From assembly GCA_029261835.1 (NCBI GenBank), contig JAJDAO010000016.1:1-64000 (forward strand): a DNA stretch of 64,000 nucleotides, written 5' to 3'. Every line of letters starts with the position of its first letter. Position 1 is the first letter of the stretch. A model generated the notes under the pieces. That model was not told where the DNA came from. It saw only the letters and a program-made list of their open reading frames with translations, and did not search any database. A program made the position numbers and the translations under genes. Origin of the DNA: Deltaproteobacteria bacterium. GTDB taxonomy: Bacteria; Myxococcota_A; UBA9160; UBA4427. Shown here piece by piece: positions 18,249 to 28,254 of the stretch.

Positions 18249-18617
18249 ATGAAGACCACGGGAAGAAGTGTGCACTGCGCCAATGCTTCGGGAGGGGAGG
18301 GTTCGCCGCCCGTCGGGCCGGCACCTGAGGAGGCGGTGGCGACCAAGGTCCGCCGAAAGACCTCTCGCCCACAGCGGTTCAAGGTGATCCTCTACAACGA
18401 CGATTTCACACCCATGGAGTTCGTCGTGATGATTCTGGAGCACGTCTTCGGCAAGAGCCCTGCGGCCGCCATGCAGATCATGCTCCAGATCCATCGCTCG
18501 GGACTGGGGATCGCGGGAGTCTACGTACTGGAGGTAGCGGAGACCAAGGTCGTATCGGTGCACCGTCTGGCCGAGCAGCGCGGCTATCCGCTGCGTGCGG
18601 GAGTGGAGAAGGAATGA
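18249..18617 (+). CDS. clpS: ATP-dependent Clp protease adaptor ClpS
   Basis: A 122-residue protein whose last 80 residues are a complete ClpS domain: RFKVILYNDDFTPMEFVVMI, then ILEHVFGKSPAAAMQIML and the GVYVLEVAETKV strand. The N-D-D-x-T-P segment forms the N-degron pocket and ClpA interface. It delivers N-end-rule substrates to ClpAP. The ATG at 18249 gives an unusually long, poorly conserved N-terminal tail; a GTG about 30 codons later is an alternative. Its end overlaps the clpA ATG by 4 bases, so the adaptor and its unfoldase are coupled. Confidence 0.93.
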   Translation: MKTTGRSVHCANASGGEGSPPVGPAPEEAVATKVRRKTSRPQRFKVILYNDDFTPMEFVVMILEHVFGKSPAAAMQIMLQIHRSGLGIAGVYVLEVAETKVVSVHRLAEQRGYPLRAGVEKE

Positions 18618-20890
18618 GTCGGATCGGTCGTGAGCTACAGCTCACTCTGCAGGCGGCCCACAGCGAGGCGGTGGCTCGGCGTCACGCCTATCTCACAGTC
18701 GAGCACCTGCTCTACGCGTTGCTGCACTGCGACGAGGCGCTCGAGATCCTGGCGCACTCCGGCGCCGACATCGAACGTCTCAAGTCGGACCTCGAGCGCT
18801 TCTTCGAAGAGGATCTTGACTCCATCCCGGGTGAGGAGCCGGTCGACACGCTCCAAACCCTGGCGTTGCACCGCGTCTTACAGCACGCGCTCGCCCACAC
18901 CGAGAGCGCGGAGCGAGAGGAGGTCGGGATCTCGGATCTACTGGTCGCGCTGTACCAGGAGCCGGACTCCTACGCCGTCACGCTGCTGCGATCTCAAGAC
19001 GTCTCACGCCTGGATCTGATGCGATTCATTTCCCACGGTGAGTCGAAGCTGCGCGACGCCGTCGGCGCCGCACGCGAAGGGATCGACGGCGTGGTGGGTC
19101 GCACGGCGGAAGATGCCGAAGGTCCCCCCGCCGATCCGCTGGCCGCCTTTACCACCAACCTGACGCAGCGCGCGGCTCAGGGTGAGCTCGATCCGCTGAT
19201 CGGCCGGGGTATGGAACTCGATCGGACGGTTCACATCCTCGCCCGTCGACGCAAGAACAATCCGATCTTCGTCGGCGAGACCGGCGTTGGAAAGACCGCG
19301 TTGGCGGAGGGGCTCGCCCTGCGCATACACGAGGGGAGAGTGCCGGATGACCTGGCCGGGAGTGAGATCTTCTCCCTCGACATCGGCGCGATCTTGGCGG
19401 GAACGCGCTATCGCGGAGACTTCGAGGCCCGCTTCAAGGCGCTGATCGCAGCCCTCAAGTCCAGACCGCACAGCATCCTGTTCATCGACGAGATCCACAC
19501 CATCCTGGGTGCGGGTTCTGCGCAGGGCACCACGGTCGATGCATCCAATATGCTGAAGCCCGGGCTGGCCGACGGCTCTCTGCGCTGCATGGGTTCGACT
19601 ACGTACCAGGAGTACCGCCATTTCGAGCGAGACCGGGCGCTCTCCCGTCGCTTCCAGAAGGTCGACGTGGAGGAGCCCACAGAGGCCGAATGCGCCCGGA
19701 TTCTCAAAGGATTGGCGCCGCGTTACGAGGAGCACCACGGCGTGCGCTATACGACGGCCGCTCTCAAGGCCGCCGTCGACCTCTCGGTGCGCCACATCAA
19801 TGAGCGCTTTCTCCCGGACAAGGCGATCGACGTGATAGACGAGGCGGCCGCGGCCGTCAGACTGCGCCCGACCAAGCGGCGTCGCAAGACAGTGGGGGTG
19901 CGGGACATCGAGGGTGTGGTGGCGCGCATGGCTCGCATTCCGCTCGAACGGGCGGCCAGCAAGGAGAGTGAGCGGCTCGAGAACCTGGCCGCGCAGCTGC
20001 AGCGAGTGGTCTTCGGGCAGGCCGCTGCCGTGGCCTCGGTGGCGCGGGCGATCAAACGCTCACGTGCCGGGCTCGGCGGTGTCGAGCGCCCGATTGGCTC
20101 CTTCCTTTTCGTCGGGCCGACCGGCGTGGGAAAGACCGAACTCAGCAAGCAGCTGGCCTCTTGTCTGGGAGTGCCCTTTCTGCGCTTCGACATGAGTGAG
20201 TACATGGAGAAGCACGCGGTGTCGCGTCTGATTGGTGCACCGCCCGGGTATGTCGGCTACGACCAAGGCGGCATTCTGATCGAGCAGATTCGCAAGCAGC
20301 CGTACACGGTTCTCTTGCTCGATGAGATCGAGAAGGCCCACCCCGATATCTTCGACATTCTGTTGCAGGTCATGGACCACGCCACGTTGACTGACAACCA
20401 GGGGCGCGAGGCCGACTTCCGTCATGTGACCCTGATCATGACCTCCAACGCGGGCACGCGTGAAATGGCGGCCCAGGCCATCGGCTTCAGCGGCGAGCGG
20501 GCGGGTGACGGCAGCAAGGCCATCGAGAAGCTGTTCAGTCCGGAGTTTCGCAACCGCCTGGATGAGGTCGTGCGATTCGTCCCGCTCGGGCCGGAGGTCA
20601 TGGAGCGGGTCGTGGACAAGTTCATCCGCGAAATGGAGGATCAGCTGCGCGAGCGCAGAATCCAGATTGAGCTCACGCCAGCCGCTCGTTCTCTGTTGGC
20701 CGAGAGGGGCCACGACCGCGACTTTGGCGCCCGCCCACTCGCTCGTCTGCTGCAAAAAGAGATCAAGGATCCGCTCTCCGACGAGGTGCTGTTCGGCCGG
20801 CTCGCGCGGGGCGGCCGAGTCCGCGTCGACGTCGTCGACGGCGTCTTCAGCTTCGATTTCTCCGCCGAGCGGGATTCGCGCACAGCGTGA
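18614..20890 (+). CDS. clpA: ATP-dependent Clp protease ATP-binding subunit ClpA
   Basis: A 758-residue AAA+ unfoldase. It has an N-domain (1-145), first nucleotide-binding domain with Walker A GETGVGKT and Walker [11 protein letters not shown], and second domain with Walker A GPTGVGKT and Walker [14 protein letters not shown]. An arginine-finger region ([12 protein letters not shown]) and C-terminal D2 domain follow. The length and lack of a ClpB-type coiled-coil middle domain identify ClpA. It unfolds substrates for ClpP, which is not in this window. The clpS-clpA pairing is the standard operon. Confidence 0.96.
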   Translation: MSRIGRELQLTLQAAHSEAVARRHAYLTVEHLLYALLHCDEALEILAHSGADIERLKSDLERFFEEDLDSIPGEEPVDTLQTLALHRVLQHALAHTESAEREEVGISDLLVALYQEPDSYAVTLLRSQDVSRLDLMRFISHGESKLRDAVGAAREGIDGVVGRTAEDAEGPPADPLAAFTTNLTQRAAQGELDPLIGRGMELDRTVHILARRRKNNPIFVGETGVGKTALAEGLALRIHEGRVPDDLAGSEIFSLDIGAILAGTRYRGDFEARFKALIAALKSRPHSILFIDEIHTILGAGSAQGTTVDASNMLKPGLADGSLRCMGSTTYQEYRHFERDRALSRRFQKVDVEEPTEAECARILKGLAPRYEEHHGVRYTTAALKAAVDLSVRHINERFLPDKAIDVIDEAAAAVRLRPTKRRRKTVGVRDIEGVVARMARIPLERAASKESERLENLAAQLQRVVFGQAAAVASVARAIKRSRAGLGGVERPIGSFLFVGPTGVGKTELSKQLASCLGVPFLRFDMSEYMEKHAVSRLIGAPPGYVGYDQGGILIEQIRKQPYTVLLLDEIEKAHPDIFDILLQVMDHATLTDNQGREADFRHVTLIMTSNAGTREMAAQAIGFSGERAGDGSKAIEKLFSPEFRNRLDEVVRFVPLGPEVMERVVDKFIREMEDQLRERRIQIELTPAARSLLAERGHDRDFGARPLARLLQKEIKDPLSDEVLFGRLARGGRVRVDVVDGVFSFDFSAERDSRTA

Positions 20891-20905
20891 CGCGCTCGTG
20901 AGGCG

Positions 20906-22444
20906 CTACAGGCGCTGCATCCACCGCCCGCGGCGGAAGCTCAGCCAGAGCAGGAGCGAGCGGGAGGCGTGATCGATGACGAGCGCGTACCAGACCCAGA
21001 TCACATCCGTCTTCAGCACGATCGCGAAGAGGCAGGCCAGCGGGACCCGGAAGAGCCAGTTGCCGACGCTGGCGGCCAGCAGGGGTGTCCAGGTGTCTCC
21101 GGCCCCGCGGTGAGCGCCGCCGAGCGTGAAATGGAGTTGCAGAAAGGGCTGCCCCAGGGCCAGCGCGAGCATGAAGGGGCCGAGCGCGCCCACGACCTGC
21201 TGATCAGCGGTGAAGAGCTCGGCCAGCGGGATGCGAAAGAGCGCAAAGAGTGCGCCGAGTGGGACGGCGGTGAGGAGTGCGAGGGACGTGGCCCGCCGTG
21301 CCGTAGCCATCGCCAGCTTCGGTTCGCGCGCCCCGAGCCTCTGGCCTACGAGCGTCGCGCACGCCTGAGCATAGCCGTTGCCGGGAATCCATGAGAACGA
21401 GAGCAGCGGCACTCCAACGGTGTAGGTCGCGACGGCTAGTGTGCCGTAGTAGCGACTCAGAACCCAGAAGTAGCTGAGCAGGCCGAGATTCAAGACGACA
21501 CGCTCGGCGATGCCCGGGGCCGCGATCCGGATCACTTCGCGACTCATCGGATTCGGCCGGAACAGGCGACTCCAGCGTATGCTGACCGGCGAGTCGGCGG
21601 GCCGGCGCGCGATGATGACGAGAAAGATCAGCAGCCCAACGAGCTGAGAGATCAGCGTGGCCCAACCGGCGCCCGCCAGACCCAGACTCGGGAAGCCCAG
21701 CTCTCCAAAGATCAGGAGCCAGTTGGCAACGAGCTTCACTGCCGTGATCGCGATGGCGATGACCATCGGCGTTCTGGTATCGCGGTTCGCCCGGAGAGCG
21801 CTGTCGAGAGTGAGCGTGATGGCGAGCAGGATGGATGATCCGACCAGCAGCCGCAGGTACACGAGTCCGACCTCGATGACCTCCGGCTGGGCACCGAGCA
21901 TTCCCAGCAGTGGCGCTGGGGCGGCGAGCATCAACGCGGTGAAGGCCAGCGTGACCGCGATGGCGACCTGCAGCGAGGAGGCGAGTGCCTCGCGCGCTCG
22001 TGCCGGGTCGCCCGCTCCGATGGCTCGCGCCATCAGCGCCACGCAGGCGAGCCCGACCGCAAAGAGGGCCGATTGGATGAGGAAGAAGAACTGCGCGGCG
22101 TAGCCCACTGCCGCCAGCGGAACGGCCGACCCCGCTTCTCCCCCAAGCCGCCCGATCATCGCACGGTCGACCAGGCCGGCCACGCTGATGAGTGCCTGTG
22201 AGAGCATCACGGGCCAGCTCAGGCGGAGGATTTCGCGCGAGACGGGGACGCGCTCCAGACGATCGGCGGCCAGCGGCTGGCCGGCCGGCATCGCAGCGTG
22301 GGCGGCCAGAGTCGTCGCGGGCAGCGCTGGGCCCGCCTCGGGGTCGCCCAGCTCCTCGATATCCGACTCGACTTCTCGGATGGCCGACTCGCGCGAATCG
22401 GTCGCGGAATCAACTCGATGTCTGGAATCCGTCGGATCCGGCAT
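20906..22444 (-). CDS. MATE family multidrug efflux transporter
   Basis: A 512-residue protein with twelve predicted membrane segments and a long soluble N-terminus of about 70 residues, which is unusual. The MATE repeat begins EILRLSWPVMLSQALISVAG and shows the PLAAVGYAAQFFF and GNGYAQACATLVGQRLGA segments. It should export cationic compounds using sodium or proton gradients. It lies 54 bases downstream of ispH on the same strand and may be co-transcribed; the pairing has no obvious logic. It converges with clpA. Confidence 0.9.
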   Translation of the reverse strand: MPDPTDSRHRVDSATDSRESAIREVESDIEELGDPEAGPALPATTLAAHAAMPAGQPLAADRLERVPVSREILRLSWPVMLSQALISVAGLVDRAMIGRLGGEAGSAVPLAAVGYAAQFFFLIQSALFAVGLACVALMARAIGAGDPARAREALASSLQVAIAVTLAFTALMLAAPAPLLGMLGAQPEVIEVGLVYLRLLVGSSILLAITLTLDSALRANRDTRTPMVIAIAITAVKLVANWLLIFGELGFPSLGLAGAGWATLISQLVGLLIFLVIIARRPADSPVSIRWSRLFRPNPMSREVIRIAAPGIAERVVLNLGLLSYFWVLSRYYGTLAVATYTVGVPLLSFSWIPGNGYAQACATLVGQRLGAREPKLAMATARRATSLALLTAVPLGALFALFRIPLAELFTADQQVVGALGPFMLALALGQPFLQLHFTLGGAHRGAGDTWTPLLAASVGNWLFRVPLACLFAIVLKTDVIWVWYALVIDHASRSLLLWLSFRRGRWMQRL

Positions 22445-22498
22445 GAAGCCGAGCAGGCTATCGAATCCGCATGTCGTCTGCAGGAACCCGGGCTGGGG

Positions 22499-23434
22499 TC
22501 AGGGGCAGTCGCGCAGCTCGGCGGGCAGCTTGAAGCGCATTCCCTCGTCAACCTCGGGCAGCGAGGACACCTCGCTGCATTCGTCGTCTAGTTCGCACAG
22601 GCGCTCCACCACCCGCTGCACGAGGAACTCGGGCGTGGATGCGCCCGCGCTAACACCGACGCACGAGACTCCCTCGAGCCAAGGGGACTCGATCCTCTCG
22701 GCATTCTCGATCAGATAGCTCGTGACGCCCATTCTCGTTGCCACCTCGACCAGGCGATTGCTATTCGAGGAGGCGGGCGCACCGACGACGAGCACGAGCT
22801 GAGCGCGTCGTGCCAGCTCTTTGACGGCATCTTGTCGATTCTGAGTCGCGTAGCAGATGTCGTCTCGCGCCGGCACGACGATGTCGGGAAAGCGGGCTCG
22901 CAGCGCCCGAATGATCTCACGCGTGTCGTCCACCGAGAGTGTGGTCTGTGTGACGGTGCCCAGTCGCTTCGGATCGCGCACCTCGAGTCGCTCGACATCG
23001 GCGACCGTCTCGACCAGATGCATGTGTCCCGGCGCCTGGCCCATGGTGCCCTCGACCTCGACATGGCCGGCGTGGCCGATCATCACGATCTCCAGCCCGT
23101 CGCGTTGCATGCGACGGACCTCCTTGTGCACCTTGGTCACCAGCGGGCAGGTGGCATCGATGGTCGAGAGCCCGTGCTTCGCCGCTGCGGCGACCACTGC
23201 GGGCGATACGCCGTGGGCGCTATAGATGAGTTCGGCACCCGACGGCGCCTGGTCGGGCCGGTCGACGAAGACGGCGCCCTTGTCGCGCAGCTCATCGACG
23301 ACATGACGGTTGTGCACGATCTCATGACGGACGTAGACCGGCTCCTCGGTACGCTGGAGGGCACGCTCGACGATTTCGATGGCGCGGTCGACACCGGCGC
23401 AGAAGCCGCGTGGATTGGCCAGCAGGACCTTCAC
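22499..23434 (-). CDS. ispH: 4-hydroxy-3-methylbut-2-enyl diphosphate reductase
   Basis: A 311-residue Fe-S enzyme of the MEP isoprenoid pathway, making IPP and DMAPP. The opening [20 protein letters not shown] is diagnostic. The cluster cysteines are C12, C96 ([10 protein letters not shown]) and C194 ([11 protein letters not shown]). Active-site motifs [14 protein letters not shown] and [10 protein letters not shown] are present. It is divergent from the acyl-CoA dehydrogenase gene at 23568, with a 133-base gap that probably holds both promoters. Confidence 0.96.
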   Translation of the reverse strand: MKVLLANPRGFCAGVDRAIEIVERALQRTEEPVYVRHEIVHNRHVVDELRDKGAVFVDRPDQAPSGAELIYSAHGVSPAVVAAAAKHGLSTIDATCPLVTKVHKEVRRMQRDGLEIVMIGHAGHVEVEGTMGQAPGHMHLVETVADVERLEVRDPKRLGTVTQTTLSVDDTREIIRALRARFPDIVVPARDDICYATQNRQDAVKELARRAQLVLVVGAPASSNSNRLVEVATRMGVTSYLIENAERIESPWLEGVSCVGVSAGASTPEFLVQRVVERLCELDDECSEVSSLPEVDEGMRFKLPAELRDCP

Positions 23435-23567
23435 GAATGTGATCGTAGCGCGCTCGAGCAGAGGTCGTGGTGCGGGCGAAAACGAGCCATGCCGTTACAA
23501 TCGCTGCTCCGCGGCTCGCGAGCGCGGAGAGGTGTCTTCGGCCGAGAGCCAGCGAGGTGACCCAATC

Positions 23568-24773
23568 ATGGCAGAACTCGAAGACTTCCGACGCGAGACG
23601 CGCGCGTGGCTCGAGGCCAATGCGCCCGAGTCCCTCGTCGGGATGCCGTTCTCGGAGCTGGACGGCACTTGGGGCGGCCGGCGGGCTCAATTCGCCAGCG
23701 CGGACATGAAGCTCTGGCTCGACGTGATGGGCGGTCGGGGCTGGACGGCGGCGAGCTGGCCGGCGGAGTATGGGGGCGGTGGCCTCTCGAAGGCGGAGGC
23801 CAAGGTGCTGGCCCAGGAAATGGCCGCACTGCGTCTTCCCCCGCCCCTGATCGGCTTCGGCCTCACCATGATCGGTCCGACGCTGCTGCGTTTCGGGACC
23901 GAGGAGCAGAAGAACGAGCACCTGCCGAAAATCTGTCGCGGCGAGATTCGCTGGTGCCAGGGCTACTCCGAGCCGGGCGCGGGCTCCGATCTGGCATCGC
24001 TGCAGGCCAAGGCGGTTCGCGACGGCGACGATTTCATCATCACCGGTACCAAGGTCTGGACCTCCTACGCGGACCAGTCGGATTGGATCTTCTGCCTTGT
24101 GCGGACGGATCCCGATGTCGTGAAGCAGGCGGGTATCACGTTCATTCTCGCCGACATGGCGTCGCCCGGCGTCAGTGTGAGCCCCATCCCGCTGATCAGC
24201 GGCAAGTCGCCCTTCTGCGAGACCCACTTCGAAGCTGTGCGGGTCCCGGTCAAGAACGTGATTAGTGAGATCAACGGTGGCTGGACAGTCGCGAAGGCCC
24301 TGCTCGGGCACGAGCGCAGCATGATCGCCGATGCGTTCGGGGTGAGTCCGCGCGGTGGCACTCGGGGCGGGCGGAGCCGGCTGGTCGAGACCGCGGCGCA
24401 ATACCTCGGAGAGCCCGGTGGCGTGCTGGGAGACGCCATCCTGCGCGACGAGATCGTCCAGAATGAGATGGACACGCGCGCCTTCAGTCTGACCGTCCAG
24501 CGGGGTCGAGATGCCGCCAAAGCGGGGCAGCAGCCGGGACCGGAGACTTCGATGCTCAAGATCTACGGTACGGAGATCAACATGCGGCGCAACGAGTTGA
24601 TGGTGCGGGCCGCCGGCCCACAGTCCCTTGGCTGGGAGGGGCCGGGTTTCGACGAGGCGGAGCTGGTCGCGACGCGGGACTGGCTGCGTTCGCGCGGTAA
24701 CAGCATCGAGGGCGGCACCTCCGAGATCCAGCTCAACATCATTGCCAAGCGCGTACTCGGCTTGCCCGATTAG
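23568..24773 (+). CDS. Acyl-CoA dehydrogenase, catalytic-type subunit
   Basis: A 401-residue flavoprotein. The ATG at 23568 follows AGGTGA and begins MAELEDFRRETRAWLEANAP. FAD-binding landmarks are QGYSEPGAGSDLASLQ and GTKVWTSYADQSDWIF. Near the C-terminus IEGGTSEIQLNIIAKRVLGL contains the EGGTSEIQ block that supplies the catalytic glutamate in many family members. It removes two hydrogens from an acyl-CoA; substrate unknown. A second dehydrogenase gene lacking this block starts 17 bases later, which suggests a two-subunit enzyme like those acting on steroid side chains or branched acids. Confidence 0.9.
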   Translation: MAELEDFRRETRAWLEANAPESLVGMPFSELDGTWGGRRAQFASADMKLWLDVMGGRGWTAASWPAEYGGGGLSKAEAKVLAQEMAALRLPPPLIGFGLTMIGPTLLRFGTEEQKNEHLPKICRGEIRWCQGYSEPGAGSDLASLQAKAVRDGDDFIITGTKVWTSYADQSDWIFCLVRTDPDVVKQAGITFILADMASPGVSVSPIPLISGKSPFCETHFEAVRVPVKNVISEINGGWTVAKALLGHERSMIADAFGVSPRGGTRGGRSRLVETAAQYLGEPGGVLGDAILRDEIVQNEMDTRAFSLTVQRGRDAAKAGQQPGPETSMLKIYGTEINMRRNELMVRAAGPQSLGWEGPGFDEAELVATRDWLRSRGNSIEGGTSEIQLNIIAKRVLGLPD

Positions 24774-24790
24774 CCTGGGAGCGGGGATCC

Positions 24791-25933
24791 ATGCAGCTCG
24801 TATTGACCGAGGAACAGGAGCTCATCGCCCAGACGGCGACCGAGTTCGTGGCCGATCACTCTCCGGTGAGCCGTTTTCGGGCGCTTCGAGACTCGGCCGA
24901 TCCCGTGGGCTTCTCGCGCGGGCTCTGGAAGGAAATGGCGGAACTCGGCTGGCTCGGCATTCCCTTTCCCGAGTCGCTCGGCGGGGCCGGCATGGGGATG
25001 GCGGAACTCGCGCTGGTGGTCGAGGCCATGGGCCGCGCACTCGCGCCCGAGCCGTTCATGTCGTGCGTGGGCCTGGCGGGGCAGGCGTTGTTCGAAGCCG
25101 GCAGTGAGGCGCAGAAAGATCGCTGGCTCGCAGCGATGATCGCCGGTGATGCACTCCTCGCGTTGGCCTATCAGGAGCAGGGGAGTCGATACGACCTCTG
25201 CCGTGTGACGACCCGTGCACAGCGAAGCGGTGAGGGTTGGCAGATCACAGGGCGAAAGGTCCAGGTACTCGACGGACACGTCGCCGACGCCCTGGTGGTC
25301 TCCGCTCGCACGGCCGGTCAGGATGGGGACAGTGACGGCATCAGTCTCTTTCTGATTCCCGCGGAGACAGCGGGCGTGGAGATAGAGCGCCAGACTCGTG
25401 TTGACGATCGCAACGCGGCGATCGTGCATTTGCAGAGGGCAGAGGTGGCGGCGGACGCCCTGGTGGGAGATCTCGACTGCGGTGGCGATCTGCTCGAGTC
25501 CGTGGTGGATCGCGCCACCGTGATGCTCTGTGCCGAGATGCTCGGCGGCATGGCGCAGGCATTCGAAATGACGCTCGAGTACCTGAAGGAAAGGAAGCAG
25601 TTCGGTGTGCCGATCGGCAGCTTCCAGGCCCTCAAGCACCGAATGGCCCGGGTCTTCATGGAGATCGAGCTGTCGCGCTCCAGCGTGATGGCTGCCACGC
25701 GCGCCTTCGACGAGCGGAGTAGCGAGACCGCGAAGCTGGTGAGCCTGGCCAAGGCGCGCTGCTCCGATGCCTACTTGCTCACCGCCAATGAAGGCGTACA
25801 GATGTTCGCTGGTGTCGGCATGACGGACGAGTACGACATCGGCTTCTACTTGAAGCGCGCTCGCGCGGCGGAGCTGACCTTCGGCGATGCCGCGCACCAT
25901 CGCGACCGTTGGGCTCGCTTGTCGGGCTACTGA
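24791..25933 (+). CDS. Acyl-CoA dehydrogenase, probable non-catalytic partner subunit
   Basis: A 380-residue acyl-CoA dehydrogenase-fold protein, starting MQLVLTEEQELIAQTATEFV. The family core is present (KERKQFGVPIGSFQALKHRM), but the C-terminus reads LKRARAAELTFGDAAHHRDR, with no EGT.EIQ block and so no obvious catalytic Glu at that site. In alpha2-beta2 acyl-CoA dehydrogenases one subunit is typically degenerate in this way. The 17-base spacing to the catalytic-type gene supports co-translation and joint assembly. The hemE gene begins 50 bases downstream on the same strand. Confidence 0.87.
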   Translation: MQLVLTEEQELIAQTATEFVADHSPVSRFRALRDSADPVGFSRGLWKEMAELGWLGIPFPESLGGAGMGMAELALVVEAMGRALAPEPFMSCVGLAGQALFEAGSEAQKDRWLAAMIAGDALLALAYQEQGSRYDLCRVTTRAQRSGEGWQITGRKVQVLDGHVADALVVSARTAGQDGDSDGISLFLIPAETAGVEIERQTRVDDRNAAIVHLQRAEVAADALVGDLDCGGDLLESVVDRATVMLCAEMLGGMAQAFEMTLEYLKERKQFGVPIGSFQALKHRMARVFMEIELSRSSVMAATRAFDERSSETAKLVSLAKARCSDAYLLTANEGVQMFAGVGMTDEYDIGFYLKRARAAELTFGDAAHHRDRWARLSGY

Positions 25934-25983
25934 GCGGGCGAGGCGACGGGCAGGCGAGGGCGGCCCGAACGAGGAGATTCGGC

Positions 25984-27024
25984 TTGGGACAAGAGAGCGA
26001 ACTGACGCCCGACGAGCGATTCCGTCGTAGCTGGCGCGGTGAGAAGGTGGACCGCCCGCCCGTCTGGCTGATGCGCCAGGCTGGACGTTATCTGCCCGAG
26101 TATCGCGCCGTGCGCGAGGGTGTCAGCTTTCTGGAGATGTGTCGGGACGTCGAGCGAGCCGTGGCGGTCTCGCTGCAACCGATCGATCTGGTCGGCAGCG
26201 AGGCGGTGATCCTCTTCCAGGACATCTTTACGCCGATTCCGCCCATGGGCGTTGATCTCGACTTCGCACCGGGTCCCGTGATCGCGGAGCCGATTCGGAG
26301 TCGCGCTCAGGTCGAGGCGCTGCGCGTGCCCGAGCCGCGCGAGTCGGTTCCGTTCGTCTTCGAGATTCTCCGCATACTGCGTCGCGAGCTGGCGAGCCGA
26401 CATATTCCGTTGCTCGGGTTCGCGGGCGCGCCCTTCACACTGGCGGCCTACATGGTCGAAGGGCAGGGCTCGAAGGACTTCTCGGTCCTCAAGCGCATGC
26501 TGCACCGGGAGCCAGATCTGCTGCGGAAGCTCGTCGAGGTGCTGACCGAGATGACGGTCGGCTACCTGAACGCGCAGATCGAGGCGGGCGCCCAGGCGGT
26601 GCAGCTCTTTGACACGTGGGCGGGCCTGCTCTCGCCCGCCGAGTATCGCGAGTGGATCCTACCCACGCACCGAGAGATCGCGGAGCGTCTCGATCGAGCG
26701 GAGGCCGGGTTCATTCTCTACGTGAATAATGGTGCGCACGTAGTTGATGCAATGGCGGAATCGGGCGCTGACGTCATCTCGCTGGATTGGCGGGTGGAGA
26801 TTGCCCCCGCCGCCCGGCGCTTCGGCGGTCGGGTGTCTCTTCAGGGCAATCTCGATCCCTGTGCGCTGGCGGCCCCACGCGATCGCATCTTCGAGCTGGT
26901 GCGGGAGCTGATCGCGGCCGCGGCGCCGGCGAGAGGTCACATCGTGAACCTCGGCCATGGCTGTCTGCCGCAGACGCCTGTCGAGGGTGTGCGGGCGTTC
27001 ACCGAGGCCGTGCGAACACTCTGA
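25984..27024 (+). CDS. hemE: Uroporphyrinogen decarboxylase
   Basis: A 346-residue heme-pathway enzyme that decarboxylates uroporphyrinogen III to coproporphyrinogen III. The N-terminal signature LMRQAGRYLPEYRAVRE and FQDIFTPIPPMG are clear, with GFAGAPFTLAAYMVEG, QLFDTWAGLLS and LQGNLDPC further on. The start is taken as TTG at 25984 because GAGGAG lies about 8 bases upstream and the family N-terminus begins soon after; the longer frame from 25909 overlaps the preceding gene. It converges with hemH, 13 bases apart, so two heme-synthesis genes face each other. Confidence 0.94.
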   Translation: MGQESELTPDERFRRSWRGEKVDRPPVWLMRQAGRYLPEYRAVREGVSFLEMCRDVERAVAVSLQPIDLVGSEAVILFQDIFTPIPPMGVDLDFAPGPVIAEPIRSRAQVEALRVPEPRESVPFVFEILRILRRELASRHIPLLGFAGAPFTLAAYMVEGQGSKDFSVLKRMLHREPDLLRKLVEVLTEMTVGYLNAQIEAGAQAVQLFDTWAGLLSPAEYREWILPTHREIAERLDRAEAGFILYVNNGAHVVDAMAESGADVISLDWRVEIAPAARRFGGRVSLQGNLDPCALAAPRDRIFELVRELIAAAAPARGHIVNLGHGCLPQTPVEGVRAFTEAVRTL

Positions 27025-27037
27025 GCCGGCGGCGGCT

Positions 27038-28084
27038 TCACCTCTGCGTCGCGCGGGCACGGACCAACTCGGCTACGCCAGCAGCCCACGCGGGCTCCGC
27101 GTTCGGGCAGGGGCAGAGCAACAGATCCTCCCCGCCGAGTGTCCGCCACTGCTCGCGCAGCCGCAGGCCGATCTCTTCGAGCGTCTCCAGGCAGTCGGCG
27201 ACAAAGGCGGGGCAGAGCACCGCCAGTCGCTTGACGCCGCGCTCGGCGAGCCTTGCCACGATCTCGTCCGTGTAGGGCCGGATCCACGGCGTGCGGCCCA
27301 TGCGGGACTGGAACGACGTCGAGACCTGCCCATCCCGCAGCTCGAGGGCCCGAATGAGGGCCCGGCTCGTCGCGAAGCACTGGGCCCTGTAGCACTCGCG
27401 GTTGGCCGGCGAGAGCGCCTCACAGCAGTCGGGCCTCTCGAGACAGCCGTGCCCGGACCCCGCATCGCTGCGGCGAAGCTGCGACTCCGGCAGGCCGTGG
27501 TAGCTGAGCAGCACATGGTCGGGTCGGAAGTCTCGCAGGAGGGGGCGTGCCAGACCCGCCAGCGCTGCAATGAAGGCGGGCTCCTCGCAGAACGAGCGGA
27601 CTGTGAGTGCGGCCCCATCGCCCCAGCGTCCCGCAAGGCAGGCGTCCACATGGGCGAGCGCCGAGCCGGTGGCGGCCTCGGAGAACTGGGGGAAGAGCGG
27701 CACAACGATCAGTCGAGCAGTGGCGTCCTGCTCGAGCCGTTTCAGCGCCGCGGCGACGGAGGGCGAGCCGTAGCGCATCGCCAGCTCGACCACGTACTCG
27801 GGGCCGAGCTCTCGTGCCACGCGCTCGCGCAGCGCGCGGCCATGGATCAGCAGCGGCGAGCCCTCTGCCGACCAGATCTTCGTGTACGCCTCGGCGGAGC
27901 GGCGGGAGCGCAGTGGCAGGATGATGAGATTCAGCAACAGCCAGCGATTGAGCGCGGGCATATCGAGCACCCGGGGGTCACTCAGGAATTGCCGCAAGTA
28001 GCGCCGCACATCGCGCGTCTGCGGTGAGTCGGGCGTACCGAGATTGACCAGCAGCACGCCGGTCCTGACCTGGGAAGACTGCAT
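27038..28084 (-). CDS. hemH: Ferrochelatase with internal cysteine cluster
   Basis: A 348-residue ferrochelatase that inserts Fe2+ into protoporphyrin. Signatures are LLVNLGTPDSPQTRDVRRYL, the catalytic His196 in LLSYHGLPES, TSFQSRMGRTPWI and CPAFVADCLETLEEIG. Five cysteines (214, 220, 221, 231, 236) cluster between the His and the TSFQSR box. Some bacterial ferrochelatases use cysteines in this region to bind a [2Fe-2S] cluster, so one is plausible here. The ATG at 28084 is preferred over a GTG six codons earlier; neither has a strong ribosome site. Confidence 0.93.
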   Translation of the reverse strand: MQSSQVRTGVLLVNLGTPDSPQTRDVRRYLRQFLSDPRVLDMPALNRWLLLNLIILPLRSRRSAEAYTKIWSAEGSPLLIHGRALRERVARELGPEYVVELAMRYGSPSVAAALKRLEQDATARLIVVPLFPQFSEAATGSALAHVDACLAGRWGDGAALTVRSFCEEPAFIAALAGLARPLLRDFRPDHVLLSYHGLPESQLRRSDAGSGHGCLERPDCCEALSPANRECYRAQCFATSRALIRALELRDGQVSTSFQSRMGRTPWIRPYTDEIVARLAERGVKRLAVLCPAFVADCLETLEEIGLRLREQWRTLGGEDLLLCPCPNAEPAWAAGVAELVRARATQR

Positions 28085-28254
28085 AGCGCCGGAGAATGCC
28101 ACAGGTTGAGCGCGCGCATGGGGTGGTTTTCTGTCATCATTGCTCCGTCGACATCGGCCGGTGACGCCATCCGACCGCGGCGGTGGAGAGGTCGCTTCGA
28201 CCCGGAGGGTTCCCCCCCACCAGAAGAGCTAGCCGACACGCCTGGGAGTGTGGC

